From the NCBI GenBank assembly GCA_964626265.1, contig CAZVCG010000063.1:1-6153 (forward strand): a stretch of DNA of 6,153 nucleotides, written 5' to 3'. The DNA is from CAZVCG01 sp964626265 (GTDB lineage Bacteria; Pseudomonadota; Alphaproteobacteria; UBA9219). Below, piece by piece: positions 1-6,122 of the stretch. Position 1 is the first letter of the stretch. Each line of letters opens with the position of its first letter. Under the pieces are notes generated by a model. That model had not been told where the DNA came from. It made no database searches and was given only the letters and a program-made list of their open reading frames with translations. A program made the position numbers and the translations under genes.

Positions 1-23
1 GCCATCTTGAATCACACCATTCC

Positions 24-38
24 TTAAGCCATTCTTAA
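24..38 (+). promoter_or_regulatory. Candidate CtrA-binding box (TTAA-N7-TTAA)
   Basis: The sequence is TTAA, seven bases (GCCATTC), then TTAA, an exact match to the consensus bound by the alphaproteobacterial cell-cycle regulator CtrA. It lies within a tandem near-repeat (CCATTCCTTAAG at 17-28, then CCATTCTTAAA at 29-39). The box overlaps the expected -35 region of a promoter whose TATAAT lies at 57-62, the usual arrangement for CtrA-activated promoters. A GANTC site (GAATC, 9-13), the CcrM methylation target, lies just upstream. The match is seen directly; binding is inferred, and such a motif can occur by chance in A+T-rich DNA. Confidence 0.45.
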
Positions 39-62
39 ATTTGCGTAAGTCCTAATTATAAT
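34..62 (+). promoter_or_regulatory. Candidate promoter for the HD-domain gene
   Basis: A perfect TATAAT lies at 57-62. The hexamer 17 bases upstream, CTTAAA at 34-39, matches TTGACA at only three positions, so the promoter would probably need an activator; the CtrA-like box covers exactly this -35 area. Transcription would begin near 69, giving a leader of about 100 to 145 bases depending on the start codon used. No other strong -10/-35 pair was seen in the first 212 bases. Confidence 0.4.
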
Positions 63-212
63 TCATAGCGTTATGTAATATTTGCCCACAACTTCCTTTT
101 ATTACTTTTTTCTACTAAAACGCCCAAAAATGTGTAATGAGACCCCAGCATTATTGCAGGCGGCTATTTGAGACCCTGCATACAAAAATTACCGGGGCGG
201 ACGCTTTACGTA

Positions 213-1562
213 ATGACTATTGTTACCTCGAATTCCGCCGCCACAGAGCGAGACGGCAAAGATCGCATCCATCCCGTGGAATCCTATTTTAAAGTACGCT
301 ACGGCAATGAGCGGGCATCAAGGGGAAAAATCATCCTTTCACGCCCGTTCGATGATCACAACCACGAAATGTACCGGCATGTCTCCGACGAGCTTCTCCA
401 ATCGGCGCCGCGCGCGACCATGTTATGGAATGCCTATCAAGAGCTAAGCCACATACAACGATCTCTTGTGCCGGACAAAGCCAAGGCCCGTGACGCCATC
501 AACCACCTTGTCAGAACGCTCAAAAACTACCCTCATCTGTACGAAATATTTTTCGAAACAAATTATGGCATTAACTATTCGCGCAAAGAAAGCCTTCTCT
601 TGCGCCAAACCGGCATCTTCCATGAAATGGCGGGGGAAGGCAAAGTTCGCAAACACACGGGGAACCGCGCCGTTCATCACTCATATCGTGTAACAAATAA
701 CGCTCAGGCCCATAGCATTATCGCCTTTCATAGGCTTTTGCCCATTCGCTATATTATTTCCATCCTCCTCCATGACAACAAGGAGGATTTCAGGACGACG
801 CTCGATCAAATCCGGCTTTTCTGCGGTCAAGGGGTGGCGCGTAACGTTCATCCGGTTACAATTCCCGAAAACGACGAACTCGAAAAACTTTTTCCTAACG
901 TGGTCGCCAAGTGGACAATAGACGAGCAAAAAAAGAAAGCTACGCTCAAGCATCTTTACAAGATGTACAGTGCACCTTCGTATTCTTTCATCAACATTCT
1001 TACCAAGTTCTGGGACGGCATCGACATTATCGATTCCTATTACCGCGAAATCAGGGACGGCAGAATATACGTCGCGGATATTGACAAAAACACAAAGCTA
1101 CAAGGCGAAATCCCCGTCTTTTCACGTGAATGGTTAAGGCGAAACCTGAAAGAGAGATTTGTATTCAACCAGCTTATGGTGGGACGGTTAATAGAAATCC
1201 GTAATGACGAATACATGAACTCCGAGAAATTCGATTGCCTCAGACTCGTTAACGACATAGCCTGCATCTTCGCCCTCAACAGCCAGAAGCTTATCAAAGC
1301 GGCAGGGTTTCGGGCGCCTGAGCTTCTCGAACTTCAAACAAATTATGCCAATGATTACTTGAAAAATCCGCAAAAATATGAACGGGGACGACGTAGACTA
1401 GAGTTTCCTCAAGCTTTTTACGGTAAAATGCCCAATGGCACCCATTGTCAGCGTAAATATTCCGAAAAACCGGATAATTTAGACTTAACAGTTAAACATC
1501 ATAGTGAGCCTTTTCGCTTAGCTACTTTGCCGCTCTACACTTTATCTGGACTTTTCACATAA
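213..1562 (+). CDS. RelA/SpoT-like HD-domain protein (putative nucleotide phosphohydrolase)
   Basis: This 449-residue protein is numbered here from the ATG at 213. Its centre (about 140-275) resembles the HD hydrolase domain of RelA/SpoT and MESH1. It has a His in RAVHH (155/156), the metal-binding HD pair in LLHDNKED (187-188) with the adjacent ED (191-192), a segment like the family's Asp-Ile-x-x-x-Phe-Gly...Val-Thr stretch (about 198-216), and a later Asp in KFWDGIDI (268) where the family has ADRxHN. These are the expected metal and catalytic positions, but the family His-Asn after that Asp is replaced, and the gap between the first His and HD is longer than in Rel enzymes. No synthetase, TGS or ACT motif is visible. 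The flanks (about 135 residues before, 170 after) are unrecognised. No signal peptide or membrane segment is evident, so it is likely cytoplasmic. A longer form from TTG at 168 (464 residues) is possible; ATG was preferred although its ribosome site (GGGGCGGA, 194-201) is weak and distant. Hydrolysis of (p)ppGpp is inference only. Confidence 0.6.
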   Translation: MTIVTSNSAATERDGKDRIHPVESYFKVRYGNERASRGKIILSRPFDDHNHEMYRHVSDELLQSAPRATMLWNAYQELSHIQRSLVPDKAKARDAINHLVRTLKNYPHLYEIFFETNYGINYSRKESLLLRQTGIFHEMAGEGKVRKHTGNRAVHHSYRVTNNAQAHSIIAFHRLLPIRYIISILLHDNKEDFRTTLDQIRLFCGQGVARNVHPVTIPENDELEKLFPNVVAKWTIDEQKKKATLKHLYKMYSAPSYSFINILTKFWDGIDIIDSYYREIRDGRIYVADIDKNTKLQGEIPVFSREWLRRNLKERFVFNQLMVGRLIEIRNDEYMNSEKFDCLRLVNDIACIFALNSQKLIKAAGFRAPELLELQTNYANDYLKNPQKYERGRRRLEFPQAFYGKMPNGTHCQRKYSEKPDNLDLTVKHHSEPFRLATLPLYTLSGLFT

Positions 1563-1585
1563 CTTCCCACCCGCCCCGCGAACGT

Positions 1586-1593
1586 GCTATAGC
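1586..1593 (+). promoter_or_regulatory. Weak candidate -10 element for parE
   Basis: GCTATAGC fits the alphaproteobacterial housekeeping -10 pattern GCTANAWC at seven of eight positions and lies 43 bases before the parE start. It is the best candidate in the 74-base gap after the HD-domain gene. No good -35 (TTGAC-like) is found at the right distance; TTCCCAC at 1564-1570 is poor. The element is also a perfect 8-base palindrome, so it may be coincidental, and parE could instead be read through from the upstream gene. Confidence 0.2.
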
Positions 1594-1636
1594 CCCCTTT
1601 TCCGCGTCGAATCATAGAGTTGAGTAAAATCAGGAC

Positions 1637-3622
1637 ATGTCAGATCTGTTTCCGAGCAACGGTGGCCGCAAGAAAGATTCCTATAGCGCCCAAGACATCG
1701 AGGTTTTAGAGGGGCTTGAGCCCGTGCGCCGCCGCCCTGGCATGTACATCGGCGGCACGGACGAAGCGGCCATGCACCATCTTGTGGCCGAGGTGCTCGA
1801 CAACGCGATGGACGAGGCCGTGGCCGGTTATGCCGACAAGATCGGCCTGCATCTCGCCCCCGATAACCGCGTGACCGTGCGCGACAACGGGCGCGGCATT
1901 CCCGTGGACAATCATCCCAAGTTTCCCGGCAAGTCCGCTTTGGAAGTCATCCTCACCACGCTGCACTCCGGCGGCAAGTTCTCAGACAAAGTTTATCAAA
2001 CTTCCGGTGGCTTGCACGGCGTGGGCATCTCGGTCGTCAACGCGCTATCCGAGGACATGACGGTCGAAGTCGCCCGCGACAAACAGCTTTATGTGCAAAC
2101 CTACAGCCGCGGCAAGACGACAAGCAAGCTCAAGAAAGGCGGAACCGTCAACAGGCGCGGTACGACGGTGACGTTTTGCCCCGATCAAACCATTTTCGGC
2201 ACGCGCGCAAAGTACAAGCCTTCCGCCCTCTTTCGTCTTGCGCGATCGAAAGCTTATTTGTTCCGTGGCGTCGAAATCCGCTGGTCGTGCGATTCTTCGC
2301 TCATCAAGGACGACGACACAACGCCAAAAGAAGCCGTGTTGCATTTTCCGGGCGGACTTGCGGATTATCTTGAACTTTCGCTTGAAAAACGCCCCACGAT
2401 CACGCCACAGATTTTCTCGGGCGAAGCCGAACTGCCAGACGGCAAGGGTAAGGTCGAATGGGCCGTGGCGTGGCCCGAACACGGCGAAGGCTTTTGCCAT
2501 TCTTATTGCAACACCATCCCCACGCCACAAGGCGGCACGCACGAGTCCGGCATGCGTTCGGCTTTGCTTCGCGGCCTGCGCTCCTACGGCGAGATGATCG
2601 GCAACCGCCGCGCGACCGCCATCACCGGCGACGAAGCTTTCAGTGACGCCGTGGTTCTGCTCTCGCTCTTCATCCGCGATCCGCAGTTTCAAGGACAAAC
2701 CAAGGACAAGCTCGCCACGGTCGAAGCAATGCGCCTTGTCGATCAGGTAGTGAAGGATCACTTCGATCACTGGCTCACCAGCGATCCGGTCAGCAGCAAA
2801 ACGCTGCTCGATCAACTCATCTTCCGCGCCGAAGACCGCGCGCGACAGAGCCAAGCCCGCGACATGGCCCGCAAGACCGCCACGCGCAAGGTGCGCCTGC
2901 CCGGCAAGCTGGCCGATTGCACACAAAGCCAGGCCGAGGGCACGGAACTTTTCCTCGTAGAAGGCGACTCCGCCGGCGGTTCGGCAAAACAAGCGCGCAA
3001 CCGCGATACGCAAGCCATCCTGCCGCTACGCGGTAAAATCCTGAACGTGGCCAGCGCCAGCGCGGACAAATTGCGCGGAAATCAGGAACTCGCCGACCTT
3101 ATGCAGGCGCTTGGCTGCGGCACGGGCAGCAACTTTGACCTCAAGAAATTGCGTTATGAGCGTATCATCATCATGACCGACGCTGACGTGGACGGCGCGC
3201 ATATCGCCTCGTTGCTGATGACATTCTTCTATCGCGAGACGCCGGGCCTGATCAACGCGGGCAAGCTCTACCTTGCGCAACCGCCGCTTTACCGCCTCGC
3301 GCATGGGGGCAAAACCATGTATGCGCGCGACGAAGCCCACCGCGACGAATTGATCGCGACCGAGTTCGGCGGCCGCAAGGTTGAGATCAGCCGCTTCAAA
3401 GGCCTTGGCGAAATGATGCCCGCCCAATTGCGCGAAACGACGATGGACCCTCGCAAGCGTTCGTTGCTGCGCGTGCTCGTCGCGCCCGCTCACGCCGAAG
3501 ACAGGCTCGAAGCCGTCAAGGAAACCGAGGAACTCGTCGAAAGCCTCATGGGCCGCAAAGCCGAACTGCGCTTCCAGTTCATCCAAGAGAACGCGCGTTT
3601 CGTGAAGGATGTAGATGTGTAG
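1637..3622 (+). CDS. parE: DNA topoisomerase IV subunit B (ParE)
   Basis: ParE is the ATPase subunit of topoisomerase IV. With ParC it forms a ParC2ParE2 enzyme that unlinks daughter chromosomes and relaxes supercoils in the cytoplasm. The 661 residues show the full order: a GHKL ATPase domain (about 45-190) with Glu52 and Asn56 in AEVLDNAMDEA, DNGRGIP (83-89) and the ATP lid GGLHGVG (124-130); a transducer domain (about 240-400) with the QTK loop (354-356, Lys356); a TOPRIM domain with EGDSAGGSA (442-450) and metal-binding DADVD (515-519); and the C-terminal RFKGLGEM (586-593). AKQAR after EGDSAGGS and QLRETTMDP point to ParE rather than GyrB, which normally has AKQGR and QLWETTMDP. Length is normal for the family and no key residue is missing. 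The ATG is preceded by AGGA only one base away, which is tight; GAG copies at 1616-1623 may serve instead. Its G+C content is visibly higher than that of the flanking genes. No parC is present in this window. Confidence 0.97.
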   Translation: MSDLFPSNGGRKKDSYSAQDIEVLEGLEPVRRRPGMYIGGTDEAAMHHLVAEVLDNAMDEAVAGYADKIGLHLAPDNRVTVRDNGRGIPVDNHPKFPGKSALEVILTTLHSGGKFSDKVYQTSGGLHGVGISVVNALSEDMTVEVARDKQLYVQTYSRGKTTSKLKKGGTVNRRGTTVTFCPDQTIFGTRAKYKPSALFRLARSKAYLFRGVEIRWSCDSSLIKDDDTTPKEAVLHFPGGLADYLELSLEKRPTITPQIFSGEAELPDGKGKVEWAVAWPEHGEGFCHSYCNTIPTPQGGTHESGMRSALLRGLRSYGEMIGNRRATAITGDEAFSDAVVLLSLFIRDPQFQGQTKDKLATVEAMRLVDQVVKDHFDHWLTSDPVSSKTLLDQLIFRAEDRARQSQARDMARKTATRKVRLPGKLADCTQSQAEGTELFLVEGDSAGGSAKQARNRDTQAILPLRGKILNVASASADKLRGNQELADLMQALGCGTGSNFDLKKLRYERIIIMTDADVDGAHIASLLMTFFYRETPGLINAGKLYLAQPPLYRLAHGGKTMYARDEAHRDELIATEFGGRKVEISRFKGLGEMMPAQLRETTMDPRKRSLLRVLVAPAHAEDRLEAVKETEELVESLMGRKAELRFQFIQENARFVKDVDV

Positions 3623-3627
3623 CCTTA

Positions 3628-5136
3628 TCAGAGAAACGCGCGGCCATAGAGAGGCTTCAACTTGCGGCTGTGCAGGTTCGGGTCTTTTCTGAGCAATTCC
3701 ATGGCACGCATACCGATATGCAAATGACGGCTTGTCTGCGTACGATAGAAATCGTTGGCTGAATCGGGAAGCTTGATCTGCCCATGCAAGGGCATGTCCG
3801 AGTTGATCAGCAAAGCCGTATAAGGAACGCTCCATCGAAATCCGTTTGCGGCTATGGTGCCGGATTCCATCTCAAGCGCTATGGCCCGGCTGGCGCATAT
3901 TTCCTCAAGCGTCGCCACAAAATCGTCCTGTTCCCAGTTGCGGTCTTGCACCGTCATGACAGTGCCCGTTCGCAGGATGTCCTTAACGGTTCGTCTGTTG
4001 CGCCCAGTTATCTGGCGCACCGCCGTTTCAAGAGCTCTTTGTTCTTCATAAAGAGCAGGCACAGGAATGTAGGTGGCGACTTTATCGTCCATGATATTGT
4101 CTTTGCGCAGATAGGCGTGCGGCAAGATAAAATCGCCTATTTCAAGGTCGGGGCTTAAACCTGCGCAATGGCCAAGCATTATCCACGCGTCCGGCCTCAA
4201 GACGGCGACATGATCCGTGATGTTCTTGGCATTGCTCGGTCCTACTCCGATATTGATCAACGAGATGCCGCTACCGTCCTCGCGCACCAGATGGAATGCC
4301 GGCATTTGGGATCTGCGACAATATTGGGGCTTTGCGGTATCCCCATGATCAAGATTTTCGTTGACGTATACGCAACCGCCCGACTCGACGAAACGGACGT
4401 ATTGTTTTCTATAGGCGCGTTCCGACGGGTTGTCGGTCCGGCGCATGATCTCAAAGGCCGTTTTCCTGAAATCATCCACGTAATCGTCATAGTTGGTAAA
4501 GATGATAAAGCGTTGAAAATCTTCCGGATTGGTGCCGGTATAATGGACCAGGCGCCTAAGCGACGAATCGACGCGCGGCGCGGAAAACAGCGATAACGAA
4601 TAATCGCCATTGGCGAACTCGAGCATGTGCGGCGCGTTTGCGTCGTCGCCCATATGATAGAGGTTGGGAACGTCGAAATACCAATTAATTTGCTTATGCC
4701 TCTCGACGGAAATTTCTCCTTCTTTTGGCAGACCGTTCATATAGGCGAATTGAATCGGAATCGGACACGTGCTTACGCCGACCTCGACCGGAACCTTGTG
4801 GTGTTTCAACAAAAGGCCTATTTGCGTCGTGTAATAGCGTTCAAAAAAATGCGGTCGGGTCAGCGTGGCGATATGACGGCCAGGATCGCTGACAAACCCA
4901 TGCGACAGGCGTTTCGGGTGTTTTCCCAGATGTTCTCTTTCGACGGTGATGGCGACATAAGGATAATGCGCGGATATTTTTTCTTGTTTGCCTTTGCCCT
5001 CCGCAAATCGCAACCACGATTCCCTCAGAAAAGCCCTGTTATCGTCGTAAATCTTCTGAATATAGGTCACGGCATCGCTGGCGTTGCGGAAAAGCCGGAC
5101 GTTCTCTGGAGTCGGCAATAACTGCTTTAAAGACAC
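3628..5136 (-). CDS. amn: AMP nucleosidase (Amn)
   Basis: Amn hydrolyses the N-glycosidic bond of AMP to give adenine and ribose 5-phosphate (EC 3.2.2.4), lowering the adenylate pool and feeding purine salvage. The 502-residue product is close to the E. coli enzyme (about 484). The N-terminal Amn-specific domain (about 15-175) is followed by a nucleoside-phosphorylase-like catalytic domain (about 285-480). Visible motifs are GVGPSNAKN (297-305), MLGHCAGL (320-327), EMESGTIAA (422-430) with the nucleoside-binding Met-Glu, and NSDMPLHGQIKLP (445-457), whose Asp447 is the expected catalytic acid of the fold. The C-terminus LHSRKLKPLYGRAF matches the typical Amn ending, so the gene looks intact. 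The start is GTG, chosen because AGG lies seven bases before it and MSLKQLLPTP leads directly into the conserved region. It converges on parE with five bases between stops and is transcribed away from the small genes at the right end. The protein is soluble, with no signal peptide. Confidence 0.96.
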   Translation of the reverse strand: MSLKQLLPTPENVRLFRNASDAVTYIQKIYDDNRAFLRESWLRFAEGKGKQEKISAHYPYVAITVEREHLGKHPKRLSHGFVSDPGRHIATLTRPHFFERYYTTQIGLLLKHHKVPVEVGVSTCPIPIQFAYMNGLPKEGEISVERHKQINWYFDVPNLYHMGDDANAPHMLEFANGDYSLSLFSAPRVDSSLRRLVHYTGTNPEDFQRFIIFTNYDDYVDDFRKTAFEIMRRTDNPSERAYRKQYVRFVESGGCVYVNENLDHGDTAKPQYCRRSQMPAFHLVREDGSGISLINIGVGPSNAKNITDHVAVLRPDAWIMLGHCAGLSPDLEIGDFILPHAYLRKDNIMDDKVATYIPVPALYEEQRALETAVRQITGRNRRTVKDILRTGTVMTVQDRNWEQDDFVATLEEICASRAIALEMESGTIAANGFRWSVPYTALLINSDMPLHGQIKLPDSANDFYRTQTSRHLHIGMRAMELLRKDPNLHSRKLKPLYGRAFL

Positions 5137-5143
5137 GAATTAA

Positions 5144-5147
5144 CCTG
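5144..5147 (-). promoter_or_regulatory. Ribosome binding site of amn
   Basis: On the minus strand CAGG stands seven bases before the GTG codon at 5136-5134. The spacing is ideal and supports this GTG as the amn start. It is the only purine-rich core close to the start. Confidence 0.5.
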
Positions 5148-5183
5148 TTCCGTTGTTCCCTAATATGATGGCAAGGCGCATGA

Positions 5184-5204
5184 CGGCAGCAAACCAGACT
5201 GCCG
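5184..5204. repeat. G+C-rich inverted repeat upstream of amn
   Basis: CGGCAG at 5184-5189 is mirrored by CTGCCG at 5199-5204 around a nine-base centre (CAAACCAGA). It begins 48 bases before the amn start, in otherwise A+T-rich DNA. It could be an operator or a leader hairpin of the amn transcript. No run of T follows on either strand, so it is not an intrinsic terminator. A six-base stem is short and chance is possible. Confidence 0.3.
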
Positions 5205-5352
5205 CCTCTAAATCAGTTTTGCACAAATTCCTAAAAATATTCAAACTTGTCCCTTGCTTTGGCTCTTCATGTTTTATGGTTAATGGCCGGCTCATAAATC
5301 ACTGTGAAGGCGAGACCAGAAAACTGGACAAGCGTACATTCTTTAAGTACAT

Positions 5353-5377
5353 GTAATATATACTGTTTTATATATAC
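5353..5377. repeat. A+T-rich inverted repeat before the orphan gene pair
   Basis: GTAATATATA (5353-5362) and TATATATAC (5369-5377) are complementary except for one unpaired A, with CTGTTT between them. The repeat ends directly at the ribosome binding site (CGGGAAG, 5377-5383) of the next gene and includes the likely -10 hexamer. It overlaps a perfect 8-base palindrome, TACATGTA (5348-5355). It may be an operator, or a weak leader hairpin if transcription starts upstream of it. Confidence 0.4.
5359..5364 (+). promoter_or_regulatory. Candidate -10 element for the orphan gene pair
   Basis: TATACT matches TATAAT at five of six positions. A start about seven bases further on would place the 5' end near 5371, only some 16 bases before the ATG, so the leader would be very short. 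No good -35 is present at 16 to 18 bases: TGGACA at 5325-5330 matches TTGACA well but is 28 bases away. TGTAAT at 5352-5357 is an alternative -10, also too far from TGGACA (21 bases). A promoter in this region is likely because the upstream gene is divergent; its exact position is uncertain. Confidence 0.3.
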
Positions 5378-5386
5378 GGGAAGATT

Positions 5387-5914
5387 ATGACAACACCACA
5401 AACTCTTCTGATTACGAGCGGCAATCTTGGAGAAAAAGAAGAACAAATCGTCCGTGAAATCGTGAAATCCCTCGAAAGGGGATTCGAAGATCCTGAAAAA
5501 ACGGTGCAAGCCGTTTCGTTAATCGGACAGATGGAAAGATCGCTGACCGATCTGAACCTGCGCATCAACGCGTGCGCTATAGCCGCGCTCAACGCGCACT
5601 GCGACCTTCCCACGCAATTCAGGTTTGCGAACAGGTGGAAATCGGCGCTTAAAACTCATTTCGACAACGGCAATCTTTCGCTGCGCGATTGCTGCCGCCT
5701 CTATTGGTTCGCATCTTCACGATGCCCGAAAGAACATGTTCTTTATGAGCGGATCAAAGACATCCAGGCCTATTTGCATCTCGAAACGCGGCAAAAAATC
5801 GCGGAAAGCAGGCTTCACAGGGAAAACAAGTCCATACTTAGGCTTGAGCCGCACCGATTGACAAAGCCAAAAGAGACTTCGCACAAACTTAATCTCATCA
5901 AGCCTGGTTTTTGA
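5387..5914 (+). CDS. Hypothetical protein, 175 residues, largely helical
   Basis: I do not recognise this protein. The start is ATG with CGGGAAG ending three bases before it, a good match but slightly close. The sequence reads as amphipathic helix for most of its length: residues 15-70 are charged and alternate with Leu, Ile and Val; a middle part (75-115) is rich in aromatic residues; the tail (135-175) is strongly basic with many Lys, Arg and His, which could fit nucleic-acid binding, though no known fold is visible. There are five cysteines (63, 72, 102, 103, 113) but no regular metal-binding spacing. No signal peptide or membrane segment is seen. It is the first gene after a divergent intergenic region and is followed ten bases later by a small gene, which suggests a two-gene operon. 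Codon use is coherent and no competing frame is convincing, so it is probably real. Confidence 0.65.
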   Translation: MTTPQTLLITSGNLGEKEEQIVREIVKSLERGFEDPEKTVQAVSLIGQMERSLTDLNLRINACAIAALNAHCDLPTQFRFANRWKSALKTHFDNGNLSLRDCCRLYWFASSRCPKEHVLYERIKDIQAYLHLETRQKIAESRLHRENKSILRLEPHRLTKPKETSHKLNLIKPGF

Positions 5915-5924
5915 GTTCACTATT

Positions 5925-6122
5925 ATGCAAATTACCTTTGAAAACTTTGATGAAAAGCAGGAAAAGTATGCCGCAGCCTTGTGCGGAAAAATCCGGCAAA
6001 TCTTCAAGGAATGCGAACAAGGGAACACCGCGAACGCTCGATTTCTATTATCCGCAGCCAAAGCGTTGCCGCTAACGGAAACGCACCTAAACGACAGGGT
6101 TTTAGGGTCCAGACTCAATTAA
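5925..6122 (+). CDS. Small hypothetical protein, 65 residues
   Basis: No family is recognised. The protein is short and helical: an acidic start (FENFDEKQEK), then a mixed-charge helix (about 12-32), then an Ala/Leu-rich stretch (about 36-49). It begins ten bases after the stop of the 175-residue gene, with GAG (5913-5915) nine bases before the ATG overlapping that stop, as expected for a coupled downstream gene. RQIFKECEQG, near residue 24, resembles REIVKSLERG near residue 23 of the upstream protein, with five of ten positions identical, which may reflect a shared helix or chance. An overlapping minus-strand reading frame (6118-5717) spans both genes but looks like a shadow. Existence of this gene rests on spacing and frame only. 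Confidence 0.45.
   Translation: MQITFENFDEKQEKYAAALCGKIRQIFKECEQGNTANARFLLSAAKALPLTETHLNDRVLGSRLN

Noticed and set aside
1485..1495. Palindrome TTAACAGTTAA near the end of the HD gene
   Set aside because: It is inside coding sequence, about 140 bases before parE, and does not pair with a promoter-like element.
2045..3013. Long minus-strand reading frame (322 codons) inside parE
   Set aside because: It is antisense to the conserved ParE motifs and arises from the G+C-rich codon bias of parE; its translation has no recognisable domain.
3621..3656. AGCCT...AGGCT as a terminator between parE and amn
   Set aside because: The stem is only five bases with a 26-base loop, and no T run follows on either strand.
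3026..3835. Minus-strand reading frame (269 codons) spanning the end of parE and the end of amn
   Set aside because: It overlaps two well-supported genes in other frames and its sequence is rich in Ala, Arg and His, as expected of a shadow.
4176..4184. DnaA-box-like TTATCCACG
   Set aside because: A single near match inside the amn coding region, with no cluster and no A+T-rich unwinding element, is not an origin signal.
4627..5121. Plus-strand reading frame (164 codons) antisense to amn
   Set aside because: It lies wholly opposite the conserved N-terminal part of Amn and has no ribosome site or recognisable domain.
5127..5143. TTAA-N9-TTAA at the amn start as a second CtrA box
   Set aside because: The spacer is nine bases rather than seven, and the first half is inside the amn coding region.
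5153..5356. 67-codon frame in the divergent intergenic region
   Set aside because: It starts with TTG without a ribosome site, has no recognisable sequence and covers the probable regulatory region.
5343..5357. TTAA-N7-TAAT before the orphan pair as a CtrA box
   Set aside because: The second half differs from TTAA at two positions.
5717..6118. Minus-strand frame (133 codons) opposite both small genes
   Set aside because: It has no ribosome site of note, and the plus-strand pair has better spacing and start signals. With only hypothetical genes here the choice is not certain.
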